Origin: Lacinutrix sp. MedPE-SW | GTDB lineage: Bacteria > Bacteroidota > Bacteroidia > Flavobacteriales > Flavobacteriaceae | Assembly: GCF_001874145.1 (NCBI RefSeq) | Contig: NZ_MPCX01000013.1 | Span: 31,527-95,526 of the forward strand | Direction of reading: 5' to 3' | DNA length: 64,000 nucleotides | Notes under the pieces: generated by a model | What the model saw: the letters and a program-made list of their open reading frames with translations, nothing else | Databases searched by the model: none | What the model was told of the DNA's origin: nothing | Program-made: the position numbers and the translations under genes | Part shown: positions 37,419 through 46,819 of the stretch, in pieces | Layout: every line of letters begins with the position of its first letter | Position numbering within the stretch: position 1 is the first letter of the stretch

Positions 37419-39560
37419 TTAATCTTTTACCGTGGCTACTTTCTTAATTTCGTAGGTCATTTTTAAATCGTCTAAAACGTTTAATGCTTCTTCAACGTAA
37501 ACATCTTTTGTTAAACTTTTATGCCAACGCGTACGTTTTTCTTTTAAAACAGTATCTTTTTCAAACATAGCAATCTCGTAAGGTAAAGACTCAAACGTTA
37601 GGTTTGTTTTATACTCATTTATTGGATCGAATTCTTTGGCCTTTTTCTCGTCTGCTTTTTGCTCTGCTTTATAGGTATTATAATTTAGAGAATAAGTATC
37701 GTCATCCATTTGTTCTTTAATCCATTTTGCATTTTTTTCAATTAATGCTAATTGAGGATTGTTTGCCATTCTAGCTTTACTATTACTAATTGTTGTTTCA
37801 TAGTCAAAATAACTGTTCCAGTAATCGTATTTTACAGCATCAATTTTATCCCATTCTAAAGGATTATCTTGATCGCGTTCACCAATATCTACAAAACTGT
37901 AACGGTCTGGTACTACAACATCACTTTTAACTCCTTCTAATTGTGTCGATCCTCCATTTATTCTATAAAATTTTTGACGTGTAATTTTTATTGCTCCTAA
38001 ATCACCATGAGAACTATTACGCACCATTCTATTTAAATCTAGAATATTTTGCACTGTTCCTTTACCGTAAGTTTGTTTGCTTCCAATAATAATTGCTCGT
38101 TTATAATCCTGCATTGCTGCTGCTAAAATCTCTGATGCAGAGGCAGAAAGCTCATTTACCATAATTACTAATGGTCCATCCCAAACTATAGATTTGTCTT
38201 CATCTTCAAGTACTTCTTTTGGTTGGTTTGTAGAACGAACTTGTACAATTGGCCCATCTTTTATAAATAAACCGGCGATATCTACTACCGTTTTTAAAGA
38301 ACCACCACCATTGTTTCTAAGGTCTAAAACTAAACCTTCAATGCCTTGTTTTTTTAGTCTTTCAATTTCTAATCTAATATCTGAAGCTGCATTTCGTTTC
38401 GCATAATCTTCAAAATCTATGTAAAATTTAGGAAGGTTTATAAAACCGTATTTTTTATTGTTTTTTTCTACAATTGATGATTTAGCATATGTTTCTTCTA
38501 ATTCAACTAAATCTCTTGTAATTTTAATTTCTTTTATAGTGCCATCAACTTTTTTCATTGTTAAAAACACGTTAGTTCCCTTTGGTCCCTTTATAAGTTT
38601 TATAGCATCATCTATTCGCATACCAACAATACTAACTGCTGCTTTTTCTTTTTCTTGGCGTACTTTTAGAATAACATCTCCAACATCTACTTGTTGACCT
38701 CGCCATGCTGGACCTCCAGAAATCACTTCTACAATTTTAATGTAGTCCATTCTTTTTTGTAGTCTAGCACCAATACCTTCTAATTTACCAGAAATTTGCT
38801 GGTCGAAACGATCTTTATCTGTTGGCGCTAAATATGAAGTATGAGGATCAAACTCTTCTACAATTGCATTAACATACATTGAAAACCAGTCTTTACGCTC
38901 CATATCTTCTATATAATCTGTATAATACGCGTCTAGGTTTTTAAGTGTTTCTCCACGAGCTTCTGCCTCTAATTCTTTAAGTGATTTTTTTTCTTTTACT
39001 ACTTCACCATCTATTGCAACTGTATCTCTTTCTTGTGAAGTTATTAACTCATCGTAATTAGAAATTGTACTAAACTTTAGTAGTTGTCTCCAACGTTCTT
39101 TTAATTGTCTTTTATTTCTAACGTATTCTATGTTTTCATAATCCGTATTAATTTCTTCATCTTTATCAAAATCAAAAGGCTTATTTAAAACTTCTTTATA
39201 ATAGTTTTTCGCTTCTGCCATACGTTGAACTAAACGTTCATTTGTAAGGTTAAAAAAAGCTATATCATATTCTAGCAATTGATTGTCTAATTGTTTTTCA
39301 AACGCCTTAAATTCTTCAATATCAGATTTTAAGAAAAAACGTTTTAATGGGTCTATTCTATTTAAATAAGTATTAAAAACATCTTTAGAAAACTCATCAT
39401 TAAAATCTTTAGGCTGAAAGTGTAATTGCTCTAAAGCTAATGTTATAATTTGAATAAGTAGTTTGTCTTTATTAGGATCATTATTGACCTTAGTTGTAAA
39501 ACTGCAAGAACCAAATGCTAGTAAAAGTACTAGCATTAAAATATTATATTTCCTTTTCAT
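37419..39560 (-). CDS. carboxy-terminal processing (tail-specific) protease, Prc-like
   Basis: Periplasmic S41 serine protease that degrades or trims proteins from their C-termini. Probable lipoprotein or secreted signal at the N-terminus (FGSCS at 16-20). An N-terminal helical domain is followed by a PDZ domain (about 250-330, GIGARLQKR...GMRIDDAIKLIKG), then the catalytic core with Ser in NELSASASEI (near 470) and Lys in SKQTYGKGTVQN (near 495), and a C-terminal DUF3340-like helical region. 713 residues, Prc-sized. Transcribed toward the permease gene with a 6-base gap. Confidence 0.93.
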   Translation of the reverse strand: MKRKYNILMLVLLLAFGSCSFTTKVNNDPNKDKLLIQIITLALEQLHFQPKDFNDEFSKDVFNTYLNRIDPLKRFFLKSDIEEFKAFEKQLDNQLLEYDIAFFNLTNERLVQRMAEAKNYYKEVLNKPFDFDKDEEINTDYENIEYVRNKRQLKERWRQLLKFSTISNYDELITSQERDTVAIDGEVVKEKKSLKELEAEARGETLKNLDAYYTDYIEDMERKDWFSMYVNAIVEEFDPHTSYLAPTDKDRFDQQISGKLEGIGARLQKRMDYIKIVEVISGGPAWRGQQVDVGDVILKVRQEKEKAAVSIVGMRIDDAIKLIKGPKGTNVFLTMKKVDGTIKEIKITRDLVELEETYAKSSIVEKNNKKYGFINLPKFYIDFEDYAKRNAASDIRLEIERLKKQGIEGLVLDLRNNGGGSLKTVVDIAGLFIKDGPIVQVRSTNQPKEVLEDEDKSIVWDGPLVIMVNELSASASEILAAAMQDYKRAIIIGSKQTYGKGTVQNILDLNRMVRNSSHGDLGAIKITRQKFYRINGGSTQLEGVKSDVVVPDRYSFVDIGERDQDNPLEWDKIDAVKYDYWNSYFDYETTISNSKARMANNPQLALIEKNAKWIKEQMDDDTYSLNYNTYKAEQKADEKKAKEFDPINEYKTNLTFESLPYEIAMFEKDTVLKEKRTRWHKSLTKDVYVEEALNVLDDLKMTYEIKKVATVKD

Positions 39561-39727
39561 AGTGCTGTCTAATCTTATAAATACCTTAAAAGCTAAGGTA
39601 AAATTTTCACTAAAATAAAAGAAAAAACCGTGCCAACAATTTTATCACCAGCTAATTTTTTGTTAAACCACATAAAATCTTTAATTGCTGTAGAAATTAT
39701 GTATTTTAGCAAGGAAATAAAGGCTTA

Positions 39728-40504
39728 ATGAAGAAAAAACCCTTAATATTAGTTACTAACGATGATGGCATAACTGCTCCAGGCATACGCACCTTAGTAA
39801 AGGTAATGAAAACTATTGGAGATGTTGTAGTGGTTGCTCCAGATAGTCCACAAAGTGGTATGGGACACGCAATAACTTTAGATTCTACTTTACATATTGA
39901 AAAAATACATATTGAAAGTGGTGATTATGATGCGTATAGTTGCTCTGGAACTCCTGCAGATTGCGTTAAAATTGCAATTAATGAAATTTTAGAAAGGCGC
40001 CCAGATCTTGTCGTATCTGGAATAAACCATGGAAGCAATTCTGCCATAAACGTTATTTACTCTGGAACAATGAGTGCTGCAATTGAAGCTGGCATAGAAG
40101 GTATTCCCTCTATTGGATATTCGTTATTAGATTATAGCTGGAATGCCAATTTTGAAGCTTCTAAAAAATATGTAAAAAAAATTGCTGAAAATGTTTTAAA
40201 AGAAGGATTACCTGAAGGCATTGTACTAAATGTAAATATTCCTAATGTTGATAAAAAGGAAATTAAAGGCATAAAAGTATGTCGCCAAGCAAAAGCGAAT
40301 TGGGAAGAAAAATTTGATAAACGAAAAACACCACAAGGTAAAGATTACTATTGGCTAACTGGCGAATTTGTAAATTATGATAAAGGTGAAGATACAGACG
40401 AATGGGCTTTAAAAAACAATTACATATCGTTAGTACCTGTTCAATTCGATTTAACAGCACATCACGCCATACAACAACTAAACACTTGGAGTTTCAATGA
40501 ATAA
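39728..40504 (+). CDS. surE: 5'-nucleotidase SurE
   Basis: Metal-dependent nucleotidase of stationary phase or nucleotide homeostasis. The N-terminal metal motif is LVTNDDGITAPG (8-19); PDSPQSGMGHAIT is near 38-50 and SGTMSAAIEG-like SGTMSAAIEAGIEG near 115. 258 residues. Divergent from the protease gene. The stop overlaps the start of the next small gene by 8 bases, so they are translationally linked. Confidence 0.96.
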   Translation: MKKKPLILVTNDDGITAPGIRTLVKVMKTIGDVVVVAPDSPQSGMGHAITLDSTLHIEKIHIESGDYDAYSCSGTPADCVKIAINEILERRPDLVVSGINHGSNSAINVIYSGTMSAAIEAGIEGIPSIGYSLLDYSWNANFEASKKYVKKIAENVLKEGLPEGIVLNVNIPNVDKKEIKGIKVCRQAKANWEEKFDKRKTPQGKDYYWLTGEFVNYDKGEDTDEWALKNNYISLVPVQFDLTAHHAIQQLNTWSFNE

Positions 40505-40784
40505 AAAAGCACTTATTATTGGCTTTATTTTAGGATTACTTACTACCTTTATTGGGATTTCTATTTACACTTTAATAATAGGGTTACAATTAGATTTATC
40601 ATCTCAGGTTATAATAAATAAAATCCTATCGACTAGTGTTTTGGGAAAACGCGCAAGTATTGGCGTTTTATTAAATCTTCCTTTGTTTTATTATTTTTTA
40701 AATAAGAAAATGGAAGATTATGCCAAAGGCGTTTTATTATCAATAATTGTAATAGCAATAATATTTATAGTAAATAAGTTTTAA
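40497..40784 (+). CDS. small membrane protein of unknown function between surE and lpxB
   Basis: I do not recognise this 95-residue protein. It has three hydrophobic segments (about 5-28, 50-67 and 75-93), a basic KKMEDYAKG loop and no signal peptide cleavage site. The 8-base overlap with surE and the start of lpxB 44 bases later make it a likely real gene of a surE-orf-lpxB operon. A link to lipid A or envelope work would be a guess from position only. Confidence 0.75.
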   Translation: MNKKALIIGFILGLLTTFIGISIYTLIIGLQLDLSSQVIINKILSTSVLGKRASIGVLLNLPLFYYFLNKKMEDYAKGVLLSIIVIAIIFIVNKF

Positions 40785-40828
40785 TGAAAGCCTTTTTTAG
40801 GTGACTGTGACTATTAAAAAACAAACAC

Positions 40829-41950
40829 ATGAAATACTATATTATTTCTGGTGAAGCATCAGGCGATTTACACGCTTCTAATTTAATGAAAGCCTTACTT
40901 CACGAAGATAGTAATGCCGATTTTAGGTTTTGGGGTGGCGACCTTATGCAAGCTGTTGGCGGCACCATGGTAAAACATTACCGCGACCTTGCTTTTATGG
41001 GTTTTATAGAAGTTGTAATGAATTTAAGAACCATTACTAAAAACCTATCCTTTTGCAAACAAGATATTGAAACTTATAATCCAGATGTAATTATTTATAT
41101 TGATTATCCAGGTTTTAATTTGCGTATTGCTAAATGGGCAAAGCAAAAAGGCTTTAAAAACCATTATTATATTTCTCCTCAAATTTGGGCTTGGAAAGAA
41201 GGCCGAATTAAAGATATTAAAAGAGACGTTGATCAAATGTATGTAATCTTACCATTTGAAAAACACTTTTACGAAAACAAACATAATTTTCCTGTTCATT
41301 TTGTTGGTCACCCATTAATTGATGCTATTGCAGACAGAAAACAAGTTGACGAATTTGAATTTAGAAAAACTCATGGTTTATCTAAAAAACCCATTATAGC
41401 ATTACTTCCCGGAAGCAGAAAACAAGAAATCACAAAAATGCTAACCGTTATGCTTAGTATTGTTAATGATTACCCAGAATATCAATTTGTAATTGGTGGT
41501 GCACCAAGTCAAGATTTTGAATTCTATAAACAATTTATTAAAGAAGCTAACGTTCACTTTTTAAGTAATAAAACTTATGATTTACTTAGCGTCTCTTCTG
41601 CTGCTTTGGTAACCTCTGGAACAGCTACATTAGAAACTGCTTTATTTAAAGTACCACAAGTTGTTTGCTATAAGGGAAATTGGATATCGTACCAAATAGG
41701 TAAACGAGTTGTGAACCTAGAGTACATATCATTAGTAAATTTAATATTAGATAAAGAAGCCGTTACAGAATTAATTCAAGACGACTTTAATACTAAAAAA
41801 TTAAAAACCGAATTAAATAAAATACTTGATACGTATGAGCGTACTAAGTTTTTTATTAACTACTACGATTTAGAAAAAGATTTAGGAGGCAAAGGCGCAA
41901 GCGAAAACACTGCTAAATTAATTTATAACGCTATAAACATTGGTGCTTAA
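40829..41950 (+). CDS. lpxB: lipid-A-disaccharide synthase
   Basis: GT19 glycosyltransferase joining UDP-2,3-diacylglucosamine and lipid X to form the lipid A disaccharide. Family segments: ISGEASGDLHASNL (6-19), FMGFIEVV near 55, YISPQIWAWKEGR near 113, LLPGSRKQEI near 190 and SGTATLETAL near 270. 373 residues, normal length. Shows the cell has an LPS-type outer membrane. Its stop codon directly abuts the ATG of the C40 peptidase gene. Confidence 0.97.
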   Translation: MKYYIISGEASGDLHASNLMKALLHEDSNADFRFWGGDLMQAVGGTMVKHYRDLAFMGFIEVVMNLRTITKNLSFCKQDIETYNPDVIIYIDYPGFNLRIAKWAKQKGFKNHYYISPQIWAWKEGRIKDIKRDVDQMYVILPFEKHFYENKHNFPVHFVGHPLIDAIADRKQVDEFEFRKTHGLSKKPIIALLPGSRKQEITKMLTVMLSIVNDYPEYQFVIGGAPSQDFEFYKQFIKEANVHFLSNKTYDLLSVSSAALVTSGTATLETALFKVPQVVCYKGNWISYQIGKRVVNLEYISLVNLILDKEAVTELIQDDFNTKKLKTELNKILDTYERTKFFINYYDLEKDLGGKGASENTAKLIYNAINIGA

Positions 41951-42508
41951 ATGCTAAAAAACGCTTTAATACTTTTACTTATTATTTTTTTATCTTCTTG
42001 TGGAAGCTCTAAAAACACAAGAGTTATAACAAAAAAATCTCGAACACGCACAACTAAAACTACAACTAGAAAAAGTACTACAGCTAGAGAAATTCCATTA
42101 AAAAAAAATGTTCCTGCAGCACCAATAATTGCTAAATCTATTATTAAAAATGCAGAAAAATTTAAAGGTACACGATATAAATATGGTGGTACAACCAAAA
42201 AAGGGATGGATTGTTCTGGTTTAATTTATACTGCTTTTAAAGAAGAAGATATTGCTTTACCTCGAGTTTCTAGTGCAATGGCTAAAACTGGAGATTGGAT
42301 AGATTTAAAAGAAGTTCGTGAAGGAGATTTACTTTTTTTTGCTACTCGAAAAAACAACAGAAAGGTTAATCATGTTGGTTTGGTAACCTACACATCTCCT
42401 GGAAATGTGGAGTTTATACACTCAACAACAAGTCGTGGTGTTTTAACCTCAAAACTTTCTGAAAAATATTGGTATTTTGCTTTTGTACAAGCAAGACGTG
42501 TGTTGTAA
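41951..42508 (+). CDS. NlpC/P60 (C40) peptidase lipoprotein
   Basis: Cell-wall endopeptidase of the NlpC/P60 family that probably cleaves peptidoglycan stem peptides in the periplasm. Signal peptide with lipobox LSSC (Cys17), a Thr/Arg/Lys-rich linker (about 27-48), then the catalytic domain with Cys88 in GMDCSGL, His141 in NHVGLV and His157 in FIHSTT. All three catalytic positions are present. 185 residues. Starts immediately after the lpxB stop, so it is in the same operon. Confidence 0.93.
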   Translation: MLKNALILLLIIFLSSCGSSKNTRVITKKSRTRTTKTTTRKSTTAREIPLKKNVPAAPIIAKSIIKNAEKFKGTRYKYGGTTKKGMDCSGLIYTAFKEEDIALPRVSSAMAKTGDWIDLKEVREGDLLFFATRKNNRKVNHVGLVTYTSPGNVEFIHSTTSRGVLTSKLSEKYWYFAFVQARRVL

Positions 42509-42532
42509 GATTTTTTTTACTATCTTGAAGCA

Positions 42533-44551
42533 GTGAGACTGCTTAACTTCACTATTATAAAATTAACAACTTGTCTTGTTTTAGGAATATTAATTGCATC
42601 TTTTATAAAAATTCCTACAGCACCATCTTTATATGTTTCAAGTGTTTTACTTCTAATAACTACAATTTTATATTTACACCATAAGTTAAAAAAAACAAAT
42701 TCTTTATGGTTTGGTTGTTTTAGTCTTTTAACAATGATATCAATTGGTGTTTTAACAACGAATTTTCATGAAGAAAAACGACACGATGATCATTATTTAA
42801 ATTATACTTCTACATGTGAACAAATTACATTTAGAATAAAGAGTACTTTAAAACCTGGAAAATATAACAATAAATATATTGTCGATATTTTAAAAATCGA
42901 CTCTAATAATGTCTCAGGTAAAGCTTTGCTTAATGTTTCTAGAGACAGTTTAAATTCTCCTTTTAAGGTTGATGAAATTTTTATTACTTCAGAAAAATTT
43001 CAGAATATTACTGGTGTTATTAATCCGTATCAATTTAATTACAAAAGTTATTTAGCTAAACAATATGTTTACCAACAATTATACGTGAATCCCAAAAGGC
43101 TTTTCCGCGTAAGCGATAATAAACATACTATTTATGGTTATGCAGACACTTTTAGAAATCATATTAATAATAAACTACAAAATTATGATTTTGAGAATGA
43201 TGTTTTAGCCGTAATTAACGCGCTTATTTTAGGCCAAAGACAAGGCTTAAGTAAAGATATCTATAATAATTATACAGATGCTGGTGCTGTGCATATTCTT
43301 GCTGTTTCTGGTTTACATGTCGCTTTAATTCTATACTTACTCACTATATTTTTTAAACCTTTAAAACGCTTAAAGCATGGTAAACTTGCCAGTATAATTT
43401 GTTTAGTTATTATCATGTGGTGCTTTGCTATTATTGCAGGTTTAACAGCATCGGTCACTCGCGCTGTTACCATGTTTAGCATAATAGCAATTGGTATGTA
43501 TTTAAAACGCCCAACTAATATTTACAATACACTTGCTATTTCTGTTTTTATATTACTTCTATTTAGGCCGCTATTTTTATTTGATGTTGGTTTTCAACTT
43601 AGTTATCTCGCTGTAATTGCTATTGTCGCCATACAACCAAGACTAAAAAAGTTATGGCAACCTAAAAATTATATACTTAATAAAATTTGGGATTTTGGCA
43701 CTGTTGGCGTTGCTGCACAGTGTGGTGTTTTACCTATAAGTTTGTATTACTTCCATCAATTTCCAGGCTTATTTTTTGTAGCTAATATTGTAATAATCCC
43801 CTTTTTAGGTATTATTTTGGGTATAGGTATTTTGGTTATAATTTTAGCATTATTAAATATTTTACCTCAATTTTTAGTAGATGTTTTTAGCGGCATAATA
43901 TCTGCCATGAATAAGCTTATGGAGTGGCTAGCATTACAAGAAAGTTTTTTATTTAAAGACATTTCTTTTTCGGCCATAAAAGTGATTGCTGCTTATTTAC
44001 TTATTGTAGCAATTGTTCAATTTGCTATAAAACAAAATAGTAGAAGGTTGCAAATTGCATTAGTTGCTGTTTTAGTGCTTCAGGCTACTTATTTTGCTAC
44101 TAAATACTACAACAGTTCAAACGAGCTTACTGTGTTTCATAAAAGTAGATTTACTGTTGTTGGAAAAAAAACAAATAAAAAACTAGAAGTGTTTTCAAAC
44201 TTAGATAGTTTAAATCAATTTTATAATTTAAACGATTACAAAGTTGGGTATAATATAAAAACAATTTACCAGGAGAAGCTACCTTCTATCTTAGCTAGTA
44301 ATAATAAATTGATATTGATAATAGATAGCTTATCTGTTTATAAAACAATGCATTTTAAACCAGATTATATTTTGCTTACACAATCTCCAAAACTTAATTT
44401 AAAACGTGTTATAGACTCTATAAAACCTAAAGCAATTATTGCTGATGGTAGTAATTACAAATCTTACATTTCTAGATGGGAACAAACTTGTAGAAAACAA
44501 AAAATCCCTTTTCACTATACTGGTAAAAAGGGAGCTTTTATAATTAGGTGA
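42533..44551 (+). CDS. comEC: ComEC/Rec2-family membrane channel, without a metallo-beta-lactamase active site
   Basis: Integral inner-membrane protein of the ComEC family, which moves single-stranded DNA into the cytoplasm during natural transformation. N-terminal membrane segments and an OB-like/DUF4131 region (about 1-210) precede the competence domain (about 220-510) with AVSGLHVALI and GLTASVTRA. The last ~150 residues are where many ComEC proteins carry a metallo-beta-lactamase domain; here no HxHxDH motif is visible. 672 residues. It begins with GTG, and no ATG fits near the start. Converges with the thioredoxin gene. Confidence 0.9.
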   Translation: MRLLNFTIIKLTTCLVLGILIASFIKIPTAPSLYVSSVLLLITTILYLHHKLKKTNSLWFGCFSLLTMISIGVLTTNFHEEKRHDDHYLNYTSTCEQITFRIKSTLKPGKYNNKYIVDILKIDSNNVSGKALLNVSRDSLNSPFKVDEIFITSEKFQNITGVINPYQFNYKSYLAKQYVYQQLYVNPKRLFRVSDNKHTIYGYADTFRNHINNKLQNYDFENDVLAVINALILGQRQGLSKDIYNNYTDAGAVHILAVSGLHVALILYLLTIFFKPLKRLKHGKLASIICLVIIMWCFAIIAGLTASVTRAVTMFSIIAIGMYLKRPTNIYNTLAISVFILLLFRPLFLFDVGFQLSYLAVIAIVAIQPRLKKLWQPKNYILNKIWDFGTVGVAAQCGVLPISLYYFHQFPGLFFVANIVIIPFLGIILGIGILVIILALLNILPQFLVDVFSGIISAMNKLMEWLALQESFLFKDISFSAIKVIAAYLLIVAIVQFAIKQNSRRLQIALVAVLVLQATYFATKYYNSSNELTVFHKSRFTVVGKKTNKKLEVFSNLDSLNQFYNLNDYKVGYNIKTIYQEKLPSILASNNKLILIIDSLSVYKTMHFKPDYILLTQSPKLNLKRVIDSIKPKAIIADGSNYKSYISRWEQTCRKQKIPFHYTGKKGAFIIR

Positions 44552-44556
44552 TGCTT

Positions 44557-45108
44557 TTAAATTTGGCTAAATGTTGGTTCAAATTTTTTAAAATAAGCAT
44601 TAAATTTTTCTTGGGTATCCATATCTACATGTTCATCTTTTTTAAACATTTTAAGATATAATTCTAACTGTTGTGGTTTTTTATAACCAATTATAGGCGC
44701 AATAAAATCTGCTTTTTCATCTAAAAACACAATTGTTGGATACGATCTAATATTAAAATAACGTGCTAATTCGTGACCAGAGTTTCTACGTTTAGCTTTT
44801 GCTGGATCGTAATTAGGGTTACCAAATGCTTTGCCTTTAAATGTTACATTATCATTTCCTTCTGCATTAAATTTTACTGCATAATAATGTTTATTAACGT
44901 AAGCTGCTACATCTTTATTAGCAAATGTATTACGGTCTAACATTTTACATGGTCCACACCAAGAGGTGTACATATCCATCATAATTTTTTTAGGATTCTT
45001 TTTTTGAAGTTCTACAGCTTCTTCAAGTGTTATCCAATTAATTTCTTGTGCAGCAATAGTTAATGAAGTAAATACAGTAAATACTGCTAAGAATATATAT
45101 TTTTTCAT
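44557..45108 (-). CDS. secreted thioredoxin-like protein
   Basis: Thioredoxin-fold protein with a cleavable signal peptide (about residues 1-20, ending AAQ), so it acts in the periplasm. The redox motif WCGPC has Cys51 and Cys54. The segment after it (DRNTFANKDVAAYVNKHY) resembles the DUF255/DsbD-C-terminal-like thioredoxins rather than classic TrxA. SYPTIVFLD supplies the cis-proline (near 120). 183 residues. Likely a disulfide reductase for envelope proteins. Only five bases from the end of comEC. Confidence 0.88.
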   Translation of the reverse strand: MKKYIFLAVFTVFTSLTIAAQEINWITLEEAVELQKKNPKKIMMDMYTSWCGPCKMLDRNTFANKDVAAYVNKHYYAVKFNAEGNDNVTFKGKAFGNPNYDPAKAKRRNSGHELARYFNIRSYPTIVFLDEKADFIAPIIGYKKPQQLELYLKMFKKDEHVDMDTQEKFNAYFKKFEPTFSQI

Positions 45109-45164
45109 TTTATAGATTTATTTATTTAAACAGTCGCAAATAGTGTTCCAAAGTTACAAAAATA

Positions 45165-45190
45165 CAAAACGCCTCATTAGAGGCGTTTTG
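45165..45190 (-). terminator. hairpin after the POT transporter pair
   Basis: Perfect 11-bp stem CAAAACGCCTC / GAGGCGTTTTG with a 4-base loop. It lies 20 bases beyond the stop of the downstream POT gene and before the thioredoxin gene; the minus-strand RNA would carry a T-rich tail after it. Confidence 0.85.
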
Positions 45191-45210
45191 TTAAAATTTA
45201 TAATAATAAT

Positions 45211-46785
45211 TTATTTTACACCATGCATTAGTTTTTTAACTATCGGTGTTAAAGCCATAACAATTAATCCTGCAACAATAGGAACAATTGTAAAGATTAA
45301 AAAGAATGTACTCATATCATACTCTGCAGTAATTTTATCAATCATTCCTCCCATAGAACCTGCTGCTTTATTACCAAGACCAATTGCAATATACCAAAGC
45401 CCAAACATTAAGCCTATTTTTGCAGCTGGTACTAATTTACTAACATAAGATAAGCCTACTGGAGATAATGACAGCTCTCCTAAAGTATGGAATAAATATG
45501 CTAAAATTAACCAAACAATACTAACAGATGCTGTTTTTGCTCCTTGCGGTATTGCTGCAGAACCATATGCTAATATTCCAAATCCAATACCTAATAGTAT
45601 TAGTCCCATTCCAAACTTTACTGTTGCTGAAGGATTATATTTACTCTCCCATATTTTAGACACTAATGGTGCAAAGGCAATTATATAAAATGAATTTAAA
45701 ATCCCAAACCAAGATGCCGGAATCTCTGCCGATTCTTGTGTGAATTGATTTTTTAACATCCAAATTACAATAGCCCATATAATTGTAAAACTTAACCCTA
45801 AGGCTAAATTTGATATTTTATATTTACTAAATGTAATTTTAAATAATTGAAAAAGTACATACGTTATGATTACTAATGGCACGACAGTTAAAAGAGTATT
45901 TGCTATTCTAAATACATTGGCTGAGCCACCTTCTAAAACACGATCTGTATAATCTGAAGCAAAAATTGTCATAGAACCACCCGCTTGTTCAAAAGCAGCC
46001 CAAAAGAAAATAGTGAAAAAAGCTAAAATTCCAACTACGATATAACGATCTCTTTGCACATTTGCAGGAACAGCTTCGGTTTTAATTTCATCTTCATCGC
46101 TATTAGGTATAGCGTCTACATAATCTAAAGTTGCAGATGGTGATAAACCAATTTTTCCAAAGATATTTTGTGCTAACCAAAATTGAATCATCCCTAAAAA
46201 CATAAAGATACCGGCTAACCCAAAGCCATAGTGCCATCCAACAGTTTCTCCTATATAACCGCATAAAAGTATACCTAAAAAAGCTCCAGCATTTACTCCC
46301 ATATAAAAGATAGTAAATGCACCATCTTTTTTATCTTGAGCGTTTACATATACACCATTTATAATTGAAGTAATATTTGGCTTGAACAAACCATTTCCTG
46401 CCACTAAAAGTCCTATACCTAAGTAAAGGCTCCATGGTGTATCGAATGCCATAGCTGCATGACCAAGCGTCATTACTAAAGCACCAATAGCTACAGCTCT
46501 TCTATAACCTAAAAACTTATCGGCCAGAAAACCACCAATAATTGGTGAAAAATAAACAAGCATTGTATAGGTACCATAAAGGCCTAAAGCATCTTCTCTA
46601 CTCCATCCCCAACCTCCATCAATAATTGCAGAGGTTAAAAATAAAACTAAAATGGCACGCATTCCATAATAAGAAAAACGTTCCCACATTTCTGTGAAAA
46701 ACAGGACAAATAATCCAGATGGATGTCCCATTAGTAGTTTCCGATTCATTTCTGAACCTTCAAATCTAAAGTTAGTTGTACTCAT
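45211..46785 (-). CDS. POT-family proton-dependent oligopeptide transporter (second of a tandem pair)
   Basis: Major-facilitator peptide symporter importing di- and tripeptides with protons. Shows EMWERFSYYGMRAILVLF (the ExxERFxYY proton-coupling motif) near residue 32, GGFLADKFLGYRRAV near 80 and FYMGVNAGAFLGIL near 160, with 12-14 membrane segments over 524 residues. Very similar throughout to its upstream neighbour, so the two arose by duplication. 34 bases separate them and they probably share a transcript with the peptidase gene upstream. Confidence 0.93.
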   Translation of the reverse strand: MSTTNFRFEGSEMNRKLLMGHPSGLFVLFFTEMWERFSYYGMRAILVLFLTSAIIDGGWGWSREDALGLYGTYTMLVYFSPIIGGFLADKFLGYRRAVAIGALVMTLGHAAMAFDTPWSLYLGIGLLVAGNGLFKPNITSIINGVYVNAQDKKDGAFTIFYMGVNAGAFLGILLCGYIGETVGWHYGFGLAGIFMFLGMIQFWLAQNIFGKIGLSPSATLDYVDAIPNSDEDEIKTEAVPANVQRDRYIVVGILAFFTIFFWAAFEQAGGSMTIFASDYTDRVLEGGSANVFRIANTLLTVVPLVIITYVLFQLFKITFSKYKISNLALGLSFTIIWAIVIWMLKNQFTQESAEIPASWFGILNSFYIIAFAPLVSKIWESKYNPSATVKFGMGLILLGIGFGILAYGSAAIPQGAKTASVSIVWLILAYLFHTLGELSLSPVGLSYVSKLVPAAKIGLMFGLWYIAIGLGNKAAGSMGGMIDKITAEYDMSTFFLIFTIVPIVAGLIVMALTPIVKKLMHGVK

Positions 46786-46819
46786 ATTTATAGTTTAGTT
46801 TAGTTTTTATAATTCAGTT

